Made by a program: the position numbers and the translations under genes. This document shows, in pieces, positions 53,638 to 64,000 of a stretch of DNA of 64,000 bases. Every line of letters starts with the position of its first letter. The first letter of the stretch is position 1. The stretch lies in contig NW_025062478.1 of NCBI RefSeq assembly GCF_000002995.4, positions 8,594,001 through 8,658,000 on the forward strand, written 5' to 3'. The DNA comes from Brugia malayi (taxonomy: Eukaryota > Nematoda > Chromadorea > Rhabditida > Onchocercidae). Below the pieces are notes generated by a model, which was not told the DNA's origin, did no database searches, and saw nothing but the letters and a program-made list of their open reading frames with translations.

Positions 53638-53736
53638 AGTAACCTAACGAAACTACGGGAAATTTAGCAAACATTGTTCAAACCGTAGGTTTTGAACTGG
53701 TTTGCTAAATTTCTATCTGGTATCGCTAGGTAACAA
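53638..53736. repeat. Inverted repeat spanning the left edge of repeat C copy 2
   Basis: gaaatttagcaaac (about 53659-53672) is the exact reverse complement of gtttgctaaatttc (53700-53713). The match continues less perfectly outward (gtaacctaacg against cgctaggtaac). The loop holds a second pair, gttcaaacc and ggttttgaac. The right arm is the first part of repeat C; the left arm is unique to this copy. Confidence 0.75.
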
Positions 53737-54531
53737 TGTTTGTTGTCTGTATTACTGAAATTTGTCTTTTATGAAAATTAGTATGTCCATGTATGCAAAT
53801 ACAGTTGATGCGTACAAAACGCCCAGTAAATATTTTTCAGATATCTAGGAATGAAAGTTTATATGTAAAAGTGTGTAACATAGTCATGACTACAACATTA
53901 AATACTTATTTTTAAGACAGGAAATGAATCCATGTAATACCTTTCGTATTGTAGTTAGTAGAGACGAATGCGTTGAATGATGTCTGTTGTAATGACTTTA
54001 TTCGTTAGCAACCACAATATATAAATATTAATCTGTAATATATAGTAATAATAGTAACAATACTGATAAGTGTCTACGAATAAGATGAAGAAAATGTATA
54101 AATGTATAAATTGATGGGAAAATGAAGTGAATTGTGAGTGAGGGAGAGTAACTGAACTGTAGTTTACTGGTAAAGAAAAACTGAGAAAATTGATGAAGTC
54201 AAGGGATTTAAATCTTTATTTTATTTGTTGCATTGACTTGCAACAAGAGCATGATTATTGAGTAAGGGCTATCAGATGACCTTTGCTCTTTATATAGTAA
54301 GAAATGGATTTTAATATTGTAGCTTCTCAAAGAATGACTATTAGCTTAGATAACCTTTACAATATTTCGACATTGTAAGCAAATTTGATTTCGAATAAAA
54401 GAGTAATTTTTAACATATTAAACAATGCACATAAACTTTATTAACTATTGGAATTTTCCAGACGGGCAAATAAGCTCAGCTACTATAGGAAGATGAATGT
54501 TGGAATAACAACTGCTTACATGTTGCAATTT
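53699..54531 (+). repeat. 833-bp direct repeat C, copy 2
   Basis: Second copy of 47471-48303, in the same orientation. There is no DUF229 gene immediately upstream of it, unlike copy 1. Confidence 0.9.
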
Positions 54532-56599
54532 TCTAACATTCAATTAAAACGAATTTTATTACTATGATCAATACAATTTTATTTGATATATTTGTAAGTT
54601 ATTTGAGGCTCGCGATACTTATTTCGTATTTCACGACAATTAGAGTGAAATATTTAGATGTGAATTGGTTTCCGGTATTTTAGAGATTTAAGATGGTTTG
54701 GTAAGCGGAAACAAATAAGAGAATAAACGATTCATTACAGTGGACAACATTTATTTATATTATTTTATGTGGTGATTCATTTACGTGAGAAATATTTCTA
54801 ATATAAGAGATTTGAATTATTGAAAAGTGTTATAAATTCTTTCAGTTTCTCAACTCATTCAGCGCATCATAAAAGCTGAAGAATTGATAGCCGGAGTTTG
54901 AAGTGACATCATCTCCCTTTGTATTATTAATTACTTTTTTATTATTACTAACCAACACTTAGAAACCAAAAAGAACCTTCATGCTGATAATGTTATGCTA
55001 TTGGCAAAAGAAACAAAAGTGTACTGCGAAAATATGAATAAATGAAATCTATTTTTAAAGGTTCATTGAGCATAAAAAACGAAGAGAATTTAGTGAAGAA
55101 ATCTCAGAGCATAATTAGACGGAAAATGCAAATATATTTCGTCATCGATTTTACGAGTATAACATATTTCAGTTGCCATATATGCACTTCAAGAAGAAGA
55201 ACACTGTTGGTTTTCATTTATACCTAATTAAAATTACTAGCAACACTCACTGAGCAGCTCACTTCGTTATAAATCATAAAGCAATTGTATCTAGAAAACA
55301 ACAGCAATCTCATATTCGATTTGCAAGTATCCACTGCACTGAATACTGAATTCAGATTACTACCAAGATTCGTACAGACTCGAGTAGAAAAGTAAAGATA
55401 ATGATATTTTCATTTCGTTTTGTTCTAAGTGAGCACAATCCTGTTAATGTGGTGACAGAAGAAATTTCTTTCATCAAACTTGCTAATTGCAAACCGTGGT
55501 AAAAGTAACTGACTGATATGGTTAAGAGGAAAAGAAATTAGCTGGTCACAGTGAAATTTTAAATTCAAGGAAGATTTCGGAAATGAAAGAAAGAAAGGAA
55601 AAATTATTGTGAAGATTATCATAAAAATTCATGAAAAAAGAAGATTGGTACCACTTTAATAAATGTTAAATTTATTAAAAACAGATTTATGGATTCTTAG
55701 TTTATATAGCTATAAACGAAAGAATGACTAGAAACTAACCGAATCGGTGCTAGTCAAACAAATGCAGTAAGAAGGAATAAATGAAAAAGAATTAAATAAT
55801 TAGAGTTTATAGTTCAGTGGAAATGATGGGGACCGAAAAAGTTGATTATTAATTCAAAACTGTATTATGATTGTAAATATTTGCTTTATTACCCAAGACA
55901 TAATCTAATAAGAAGTCCCTCATACAACAACAAAAAATTATACTATGCCAGAATTCCTCATACTCTTTCTGAAATGAAGCATAAATTTTTAGTAATAAAG
56001 TTAGAATTCAAGTCAAACGAGTCTTAATCAGCTGTAAGCGGTTGATTACCATACCATTCAAGTTGCGAATTATGCTTATTTTCTAGAAACTAGAGTTAAA
56101 CGTTCTAAAACATTCGCATAAATTGAATCGGACTAAAAAAGGAATCATTTTAGTTCAAAAAAAAAGAAAACGAGAACACTTTATAATTTAGAATTATATC
56201 AATGATTTCAGAATGTTATAAATCAACTCATGTTGAAAGCGATTCCATGTTGTAAGGGCATTCTAAATCAATTTATTTTGTAAATAAAAATAGAATAAAA
56301 ATGAAACTGATTAAAAGAAGTGAGAAAATGTAGAAGTAAGAAACGTCTTTATAGAAATACCGCACGGAAGGCTATTCAACAAGTAGTGAATATCTTTCTC
56401 GTCTCTTCCAGGCATCTTAGGAGAAAACTGAGGAAAAGAAAATTTTACAATCTTATTTTAAATTTGAGACACGCTCTATAATCTTTGCTTCTCATCACCG
56501 TTAATTTACAATCAAAAAAGAAAAAAGGAAGAGAAAGTAATTACTTTCTTCTTTTCAGTCATATTTTTTGTTGTACACGGAGTATTATAAGTTCCCTTT
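54532..56599. other. Intergenic, no supported gene
   Basis: The first 150 bases are a diverged homologue of the sequence after repeat C copy 1. The rest is A+T-rich, with only short frames lacking splice sites or motifs. Confidence 0.5.
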
Positions 56600-56860
56600 T
56601 CAAATACTCAAAAACATTGGAGATATCGGATGTTCTGATCACTGAGGCTAATTATTGAGATGGATACAGTTTAAACCTGTTAACTGGGATTGTGTCATCG
56701 AGAGGACAAGTTGTGTCATCAGCCGCGGTAATTCCAACTCTCATACCGTTATACCATCATCATCGCTGCAGTTAAAAAATTGGATCTGTGTCTCAGATCT
56801 GATTATCAAGTTAAAAACTATATTTATTGACGTAAAATAGCGAGGAATTTTACATTCCAA
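56600..56860 (+). pseudogene. Degenerate 18S (SSU) rRNA fragment
   Basis: The universal eukaryotic 530-loop core cagccgcggtaattcc is intact at 56720-56735. Around it, in correct order, are decayed matches to 18S: tgaggctaattattgagatg, cagtttaaacctgttaac, gagaggacaag, then gctgcagttaaaaa and ttggatctgtgtctcagatc, and probably tagcgaggaattttac. The ggtaattcc ending is eukaryotic rather than bacterial, so this is not Wolbachia 16S. The many changes mark it as a nonfunctional nuclear copy, outside any rDNA repeat. Confidence 0.75.
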
Positions 56861-59321
56861 TTTATCTGAATTGGCAATGACACTGGAAAAGCTAAATACC
56901 AAACACTTTACACTAATATAATCTCACTAATACTCTAAACAAAAATTCAAAAATCTAACAAAACAATTTAAGAAAAAAAAATACAAAACTAATATTGATT
57001 AGAGCAATAAGTATTTACATTATCTCCTTACCAAGTAATATTCTAAAAAAATTATTTTGTTTTCAAAATGATAAACAAATATATAATTTAATGTATTAAT
57101 ATATATGTAAAGATCGCGTCATCCTACTGACCAATATACAGAATATTATTTATTCTAACTGATCTCTCCATGAATCTTTGCCAATCAATGCAAACCACCA
57201 CTGAATTTTTGAAATCGAGCGAATAATGAACTCAAAATAAGCATTAATTGCAGTTTAATAACTTGTGTTATTTCTGGATTTCTCATGCATCCTTTTTTAT
57301 TATCTTATGTTTGTATCAAGAATATTGAATTTTTTATTTCATTTTTTGTTTCGATTACATGCCTGAATAGCATTTAACAATATTTTGTTGAAATCAGTTT
57401 TATTGATCCGGCAAGGAGAGAAAGACAATAGCGTGTCTTCAAGAGGTATAAATAACTTATAGGGAAAAGAAAGTTGGAACACATATTACGATTTGTATAA
57501 GTTGGTGTGATTGCAAAGAAATCATTAAATTATTAATTGGTTCAGCTTACGTCATTTCATTTTCATCTCTTCCACTTTTCATTTTTCGATTCTGGACCAA
57601 TTTTCTTCTTTAATGCACGTTTGAAAATTTTTCAGCTTGATTGTCACCCTGAATCACAATGATTAGTATGTGTATCAAAATGAGCAGTTAATTCCAGATC
57701 GTAAAATATAATTAGTTTAAATTTGGTTGGAATTTCACAATCTATTAGAACTGGAAAATGTTTGATAAGTTAAAAATTTTGATGGACATGAAAATTCCGT
57801 AAACCTGTGGCAGTTGAATTAAATATTAATTGGCATATGAATTTCAAATGTAAGATATGAAATCAATTCCATTCTGCGACTCATCTAAAAAAGCGCAAGT
57901 ACGTTTTCATAAAAGCATATAGTGACAGGTGAGGGAGAAATAATATAAGTGACCTCAAAATAAATTAAGTGTTACAATACTCAGAATTACAGATCATTTA
58001 ATCAATTTCTTGTTTTTCGTTTAAATAATTTCTCATCTTGAAAAAAGATTTATTTCAAATTTTAAATTTAAATATTCCTTCCACTCCCTCACTGCTTATC
58101 TTAATTTTTTCATTGCTTTATGATACTATGATATCCATTTTGCCATATATGCTTTTTTTCCCATTTTCTATCTTAAAAATTGACTTCATTTCCCAAAACC
58201 CTCTCTTATCATAATGGTTCAGCTGAAGGTGATAACTGTTTCTGTTAAATATGCTAATTGTCTCAATTCAGAAGATAGAAAAGTCGTGCTAAAACGGAAA
58301 TTTTAAGAAAGTTTCATTTGTGATCAATGAGTAAACAGTGCAATGCTAATCCTTTCGATTATGCGATATTTGACTTTCCAGGATATTATCCATATGTAAA
58401 TTAATGGATTTAAAAGAATACTAATCGTCGTGCTAATTTCTTCGAAGTCAAATAACAAAAATTTCAGGAAAAAATATCAATAATGGAAAAGTTGCTAATT
58501 CATTTGTGAATTTTGGAAATGTTTTTTGCTCGTAGATGAATAAATGCAGTCGCTGAAAATGTTTGTCTATTGCATTATTCCAAACGGAAATTAAAAATGG
58601 TTAAAATTTTGAAAATTTTTCAATTGTTTGAGACAGTCTTTATGTGGTATTTGCTAATTCATTTTTGAATTTTGAAAAAATTTCTCACTCATATATGAAA
58701 ATAAATGCATCTTCTGAAAGCACAAAAAAGAAAACACATTCTGTGAAAGCACTAAAAACATATTGCTGCAAACAAAGATTAGAAAATGAAAAAATTTTTG
58801 AAAAAAAAATTCCAATAAAATTAAAAAAACTTATTTACTGAAAGATTTGCCAATTTTAATTCTGGGAGAAAAAATGTTTTGGTTGATACGAAATTATACG
58901 GCAAGTTTAAAGCTTATAACAAATTTGCTTGTGCATTAAAATTATTCGTTCATATATCTAAATTAACTAAATTAATAAAGCAATTTTTTTAGTCAATACT
59001 CCTCTGATAAAATCAATTTCTAATATTTCAGCTAGTCCTTCAGTTTTCGGAAAATCTTTAGAATCATTTTTTAAAAATTTTGAGCACTAAAACAGGTTGA
59101 TTCATAAGCACAAATATAAATGAATAGAGAAAAGAGCGCTCATTATCAAAGATTTTTATTTCACTCATTGCCTATAGAATAAAATTCAATTTCTTTATAT
59201 TTAAAAAAATTTGCTGATAATATAACTGAACATAAATGATGTCTCAAGCATTGGCTATTTTTGCTTTATGTATCTCATATAGCGCAGAAATTTAATTCAT
59301 TATTTAGTAAAAATTTTGTTG
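56861..59321. other. 5' flank of DUF229 gene 2
   Basis: A+T-rich. Two copies of the 70-80 bp unit also found before gene 1 lie at about 58487-58565 and 58643-58722. The last 300 bases are a diverged counterpart of the gene 1 flank until near-identity starts at 59322. No coding exon is supported. Confidence 0.5.
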
Positions 59322-61030
59322 TCTCATTAAATGATTATTATTTCAGCACATATAATGAATTTAAAAGCAACAAAATTCCTTATCATATTTACATTTCTCA
59401 TTGGCACATTTTTTGTGTTATTTAATTTCTATTTATTTGCTACTGATTCGAACATAATTTTACAACAATCATTTGCTTCTTTTCGTGAAATTGGTAATGT
59501 TTTTATTATAACCTTTGCCTCGCAGATATTTCCATCTTAGTTTTGCATTTTCGAAAAAATTTCAAAAAAAAAAAATCAGCTCATATTAATTAAGATAAGT
59601 TTTGAAGAAGCATACAGATTTAAAAATTAATGAAAAAATTCAAGTACTGTTATGTAATTAAAGACAATATATGCTTGCATTAGAAATATTAAACAAACAT
59701 TACGTCAATTTGATTTGGCTTTGCAGGCATAACTCTTCGAAAAGAAAATGTTACAAAATGTCGTCTCATGGACTTAGATCCTTGGAATCCTGAAATACTA
59801 CCTTATTTGTACCCAGATTGGGACCCATTAAAAGAATGCAATGTAACTCGTGTTATGCATACAGAATTAAAAAATGGCTCAATTCGAATGCTTGATAACA
59901 CGTACGTTGAATCATAGTTTTATTATTCTATCGATAACTTCGGCCTTATGAATTAGTCGAGTTTTATGAGTTTCTTTTAGCCGAAACAGAAAATAAAGTA
60001 GTATAAAATATACATGAAAACACGCATGCAGGCAGATAGAGATGAATGGAAATCTAAAGATAAATCCAATGTATTTGTCACAATGTATTTATGTCTCAAA
60101 AATTTAAGTCTGATTGAATTTAAGTTTAAGTCATCAAAATTTGAGTCATCAAAATTTAAGTCTGCTCATTTACTAAATCACAGTTTAGGACGTCAAAATG
60201 TGAGTATCGATGCCTTTATAAAGACGGCGAAACGAATTTTATAAGCGGTAAATGGACAGAAATGGAAAAAAATGTGACATATTATGAAAGTTGTGATTTT
60301 GTCGAAACACACTGTACAGACGGAAATACGACCACGTTTCGTTATATTCATGTTCAGGTTCTTTTCAAGTTTAACCGGAAATTCCAGCTTGTTTGATGAT
60401 GGTAGTTGGTTGGCTAATGCAAACGCTAGTCGGAAACTTTACTAAACGACGATATATTAATTAGATAATATCAAATTGTATCCCAGACAGTAGTTGGTCG
60501 TAAAAGTTTGATTCGGATTGACTAGGCTGCCGTAGAAAAATACGGCATGAGGTTGAGTAAGTTGGAAACTCGTCAATTTTAATTTGTAGTTACCAATTTG
60601 TCACTCTGCCAATGCTAATTATTGGAAACAACTAAATCGACAATATCACGTGGTAGCTTTCACAAGAATGTGTTAATGAAATGCGATGAGTAATTTTTTC
60701 AGGTAATACGACCAACACAGAAAATATTCCAAAAAGAGGATAACTTACATCCTGGGGTATTTATCTTTATCCTCGATTCCACCTCACTCTCTTCGGGAAT
60801 TCGCACGATGGCCAAGACTAACCAAGTAATTTCTCGAATATATTCCGATTTTTATTTAATGTCAATTGTTCTATAATTTCTGTATTCACTAAGTCCAATT
60901 AGTAGTATTAACAATATTCATAAATTCATAAGCCCTACTGATTCTCTAATTGACAGACACACACAATCCCTACTGATTTTTATCGAGTGGATTTTGTAGA
61001 TCTAGTAGATTTCTAAGTATTTATTACTAA
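59322..61030 (+). repeat. Near-identical block A, copy 2 (exons 1-4)
   Basis: Counterpart of 42154-43862. Identity begins about 33 bases before the start codon and ends in intron 4. Confidence 0.9.
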
Positions 61031-63962
61031 CGATTGCACAAAATGGTAGAAAAATCATTCTAACTTGTGAGCTTAAATTAGAGTTGGGTCAGTGAAATAT
61101 AATGAGCTAAACGTATCTAGAAAGGAGAAACTACGAAACCATTTATTGAAATTTATTAAAATTTTGAGGTTCTTCGCCAATTTTACGAAGCAACAACATT
61201 TTATTATCACAATAAAATTGGCCGTAACAGCCGACAAAATGCTTATGGCATTTTTTCAGGTCGTTGTTTACATCATATTTTTTTTGATAAATTTAGTTCA
61301 CTGATTATTTTACCCTTTCCACGTCATTAATTAACAAATAATTTCTATATTTACCATTAAATAAGGTTATATGTACAAACGTCCACGAAATTGAAATTGA
61401 ATTTCTTTTTTGCCATTTTATTCTAGGAACTCGCATCTTTGACTTAAATGCAAATCGTTTTCCCGGCAAAAATAATTCAGAGCATCCAGAGTTTTGTAAG
61501 GTGAACCGCATCATAATTAATTTATCGATTAGATTGAGAAAAAAATAAAAAATAGTAAGTGGAGTACATCGATGTATGCAGGTTGATGGATAATAATTAT
61601 ATTAAATAATGATTTTTTTTTTTTTTTTTGTAGACCGGAAAATAAATGAAATAAAAGCATCATTACTACATTTATCTTTTTGTGATTTCTGTGTTTTACG
61701 AATTGTAAAGTAGTCAATTAATAGAATTTGTAGTTGGTTATAGCATTCTAACTTTAATTTATTCATAATGATAAACTGAAACCGACAAGTGCATTTCAGC
61801 ATGGCATCAAAATAAACGAAACGGTAACGTATGATTTTACAAATCAAACCTATGCATCGATAATGGCTGAAGATTGGCCGAGTATGTTCACCTATCCAAA
61901 TTGCCATGGTTTTCCCAAAGCTCCGACTGATCATTACGGGAGGTAGTTCAGTAAAGATAGTTTTTTTTTTTTGACAATCTGAAAATCGATAAGATTTGTA
62001 CTCTGTTATTGTTCATTTCTGTTTATTTCATCGCTGGAGCTCCTGATTCTTTTAGATTTTACTGTCTAAGAAGCATCATTTTTGAGTATAAGCAAAAATA
62101 GTTATTAATTCCAATCAGATATGTTCTGTATGATTGAATTGCCTTCCAATAGAGGAAATTATTTGAAGTAAATCAATGAGAATAATTAAGATTTTCTCAA
62201 GACAAATGCAAGGTTGTAATTAATTTCTCTGAAGTGCTTTGGTACTTCGGCCGACTAAATCAGGCGAAGAAGTTTGGAAAGATTTCAACACTCATTTCTA
62301 TAAGGGAGAGTGCCAAGAGTACTATCACAAAATTATGGATTTTGTGGATAAATTCTTAGACGAATACAAAGGATTTTCAAAGTTTGTTTTGGTGTGGCTA
62401 TCAAGGATAGCACATAATTCCGCCAGCGGATTGTATCGAACTGATAAAGTTGGCCATTTTTTTCACTGTTTTTTTTTTAGAAAAGTTTTTTGAATAAAAT
62501 TATTATTGGAATTAGATTTTACTAGTAATTGAATGAAGCAAAAAAAGTTGAAAGTTTTTTATTTATTGAAATCTATTTTAATGCTCCATTTTTTCCAGTA
62601 TTTCTCTAAATTTTTTCGCAAAAATGTCGAGAATTTAAACAATTCTTTCTTATTTGTAATGGGTGATCATGGATTACGGTTTGGGAGATTTCGAAGGACC
62701 GGTACTGGATACAACGAAGACAATAATCCATTACTTATGGTGACATTAACGATAATCGATTTAGTGATAATGATAATTGATGCTTTTTATCTCTTCATGT
62801 CTTGATTAATATTGATTTTACAGTTATATCTCAAAATTTGTCACCAAAGTACATCTAATCTTTATGCAAAACATCTAATCCTTGTGTTTAGCGAATGCTT
62901 TTATCAAATTCATTCTACTTCAGGTAGCAGTTCCACAATATTTGCGTTCGAATGAGCAGCTTATTTTAAATTTAAAAAGCAATTCTCGAAGACACACATC
63001 CCAATATGATATTTACGCTACACTCTATGATATAGCACGATATGCAAAGAAAAAAAGTTTCCAGAATTGGGATGAACATGATTTCAGGTTTGTTCCATTT
63101 GCTTTTCAAGATATCCTGGCGTTTGATTTTTCTTTGCATATAAGTTTGCTTGTGTTTGTATTCTAAAATTATCAAGTAGTTCCAATGAAATTTAATTGAA
63201 AAAATTACCATTGGATTCGGCTTCCAAACAGTTCTCGTAAGCGTTAATTTATTGTTAATTTGCTTTTGTTTTTGAATTTTTGAAATATTTGCCACCATTG
63301 CAGCGAAGAACTTGGCAAGGTAAGAGGTGGAATCCGAGCAAGAAGTCTTCTAAGACCCATTCAATATGATAGGTTAGCATATTGTTGTTACAGTCAGTGC
63401 TTTCCATTTTCAAAGGATAAGAATAAATAAATTATTTCTAAGTACTTTTGATGTTCACCTCAGTTTGACAGGACATGTGAAGAAATGGAAATTCCGGATC
63501 AATTCTGTATCTGCGAAAAACAGTGGCACACGATCGATATTCACGATGAAAATGTTATGAAAGCTGCTCAGTTCACTGTTAATGCAATTAATAATTTCTT
63601 GAAAAAGAAAGGAGCAGGCGAAAAATGCGAAATACTTCATTTAAAAGAAGTAATAATTTCAATTTAAATATTTCCTAAATCATATTAACGCACTGCGTTT
63701 GCATTACTTGTTATGACTTAATATTGGCTGACTATATTTTACTGCGTCTTTTAACTTATCGAAGAAATTAACAAATGAAAATAATTTGTAAAAGTAGGAG
63801 AAAATCTTAACCTTAATTGAAGCATTCCTTTTCAAGGTGGTTTCGGCAGAATATATCAAGGAACAACCGTTACTGAAAGTAGTAGTTAGCGCCTCACCAA
63901 GTGATGGGAGATACGAAACACAATTGTTGAAGAAAGCAGAGAGTTTCGAAATACCTGGAAAA
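59355..63962 (+). CDS. DUF229 (PF02995) sulfatase-fold protein, copy 2 (last exon beyond the window)
   Basis: Exons 59355-59493, 59727-59901, 60189-60357, 60703-60825, 61169-61259, 61427-61500, 61800-61942, 62235-62448, 62599-62739, 62924-63087, 63304-63372, 63472-63649, 63837-63962; exon 14 must lie past 64000. It encodes 602 residues here, with the same anchor and the same LDSTS, AHN and MGDHG motifs as copy 1. The two proteins look identical outside exons 5-6, where I count 13 differences in about 55 residues. The conserved NSRPNAYAIFSG of copy 1 is NSRQNAYGIFSG here, so the family proline is lost; the next exon reads TRIFDLNANRFPGKNNSEHPEFC. All splice sites, including the unusual attttgag acceptor of exon 5, are kept and no stop interrupts it, so it is probably active. 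Confidence 0.9.
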
Positions 63963-64000
63963 GTTATTCTTTATTCTTCTTTTCTTATTTTTTTTATTTG
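61703..64000 (+). repeat. Near-identical block B, copy 2 (exons 7-13)
   Basis: Counterpart of 44670-46967, still matching at the window edge. Its left side (about 61600-61702) continues smoothly as a diverged homologue of copy 1 intron 6 up to about 44546, without the exon 7 remnant. Confidence 0.9.

Larger units (their letters stand above)
48304..53698. other. Sparse region between the C repeats
   Basis: No gene with family support. It includes the weak candidates at 49102-49284 and 51129-51476. A 27-bp direct repeat agtcacgcattagat-cgga occurs at 51602 and 51713. A minus-strand frame 50852-50574 has no ATG at its start and no recognisable motif. Confidence 0.45.

Noticed and set aside
56600..56860. 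Wolbachia (bacterial 16S) insertion
   Set aside because: The loop reads ggtaattcc as in eukaryotic 18S, not ggtaatacg as in bacteria, and the flanking matches follow 18S order.
1..64000. CRISPR arrays, bacterial operons, prophage
   Set aside because: The window has spliced genes, nematode-type splice signals and no regularly spaced short repeats; prokaryotic features do not apply.

Overview
This is nuclear DNA of a eukaryote, most likely a parasitic nematode; a clade III spirurid or filarial worm is a reasonable guess. It is roughly 70% A+T. Genes are split into many short exons with GT..AG introns whose acceptors follow the nematode style (ttttcag). Several start codons lie a few bases after an acceptor-like site, as expected for spliced-leader trans-splicing. 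Gene content also fits: a Frizzled receptor, a legumain, a GH20 hexosaminidase of the membrane-anchored type, and two DUF229 (sulfatase-fold) proteins, a family expanded in nematodes. I built the gene models by hand from splice sites, reading phase and family motifs. The large open frames in the raw sequence are mostly not genes.

Layout: (1) 1-1558, minus strand: 5' part of a GH20 hexosaminidase gene that runs off the left edge. (2) 1559-28023: a gene-poor 26 kb, crossed by one probable plus-strand gene of five tiny exons (8662-27990, 140 aa, no recognised family) with introns of about 4.2, 10.6 and 4.0 kb. (3) 28093-32195: a complete 10-exon Frizzled gene (573 aa), starting only 70 bp after the upstream poly(A) signal. 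(4) 35009-38234: a complete 9-exon legumain gene (434 aa) with one intron that begins AT instead of GT. (5) 39555-40355: a degenerate foldback element with long inverted arms. (6) 42154-47161: a complete 14-exon DUF229 gene (639 aa). (7) 48-59 kb: a sparse region holding an 833-bp direct repeat, an 18S rRNA fragment and a few weak open frames. (8) 59322-64000: a second DUF229 gene, cut by the right edge before its last exon.

The most interesting system is the DUF229 pair. The two genes sit in flanks that are homologous but old and diverged, yet most of the gene bodies are almost identical. The exception is exons 5-6, where all the amino-acid differences I could find are concentrated. In the first gene the second identical block starts abruptly inside a broken remnant of another exon 7. 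This looks like a recombination or gene-conversion scar. A separate 833-bp near-identical repeat downstream shows the same pattern of an identical core in diverged surroundings.
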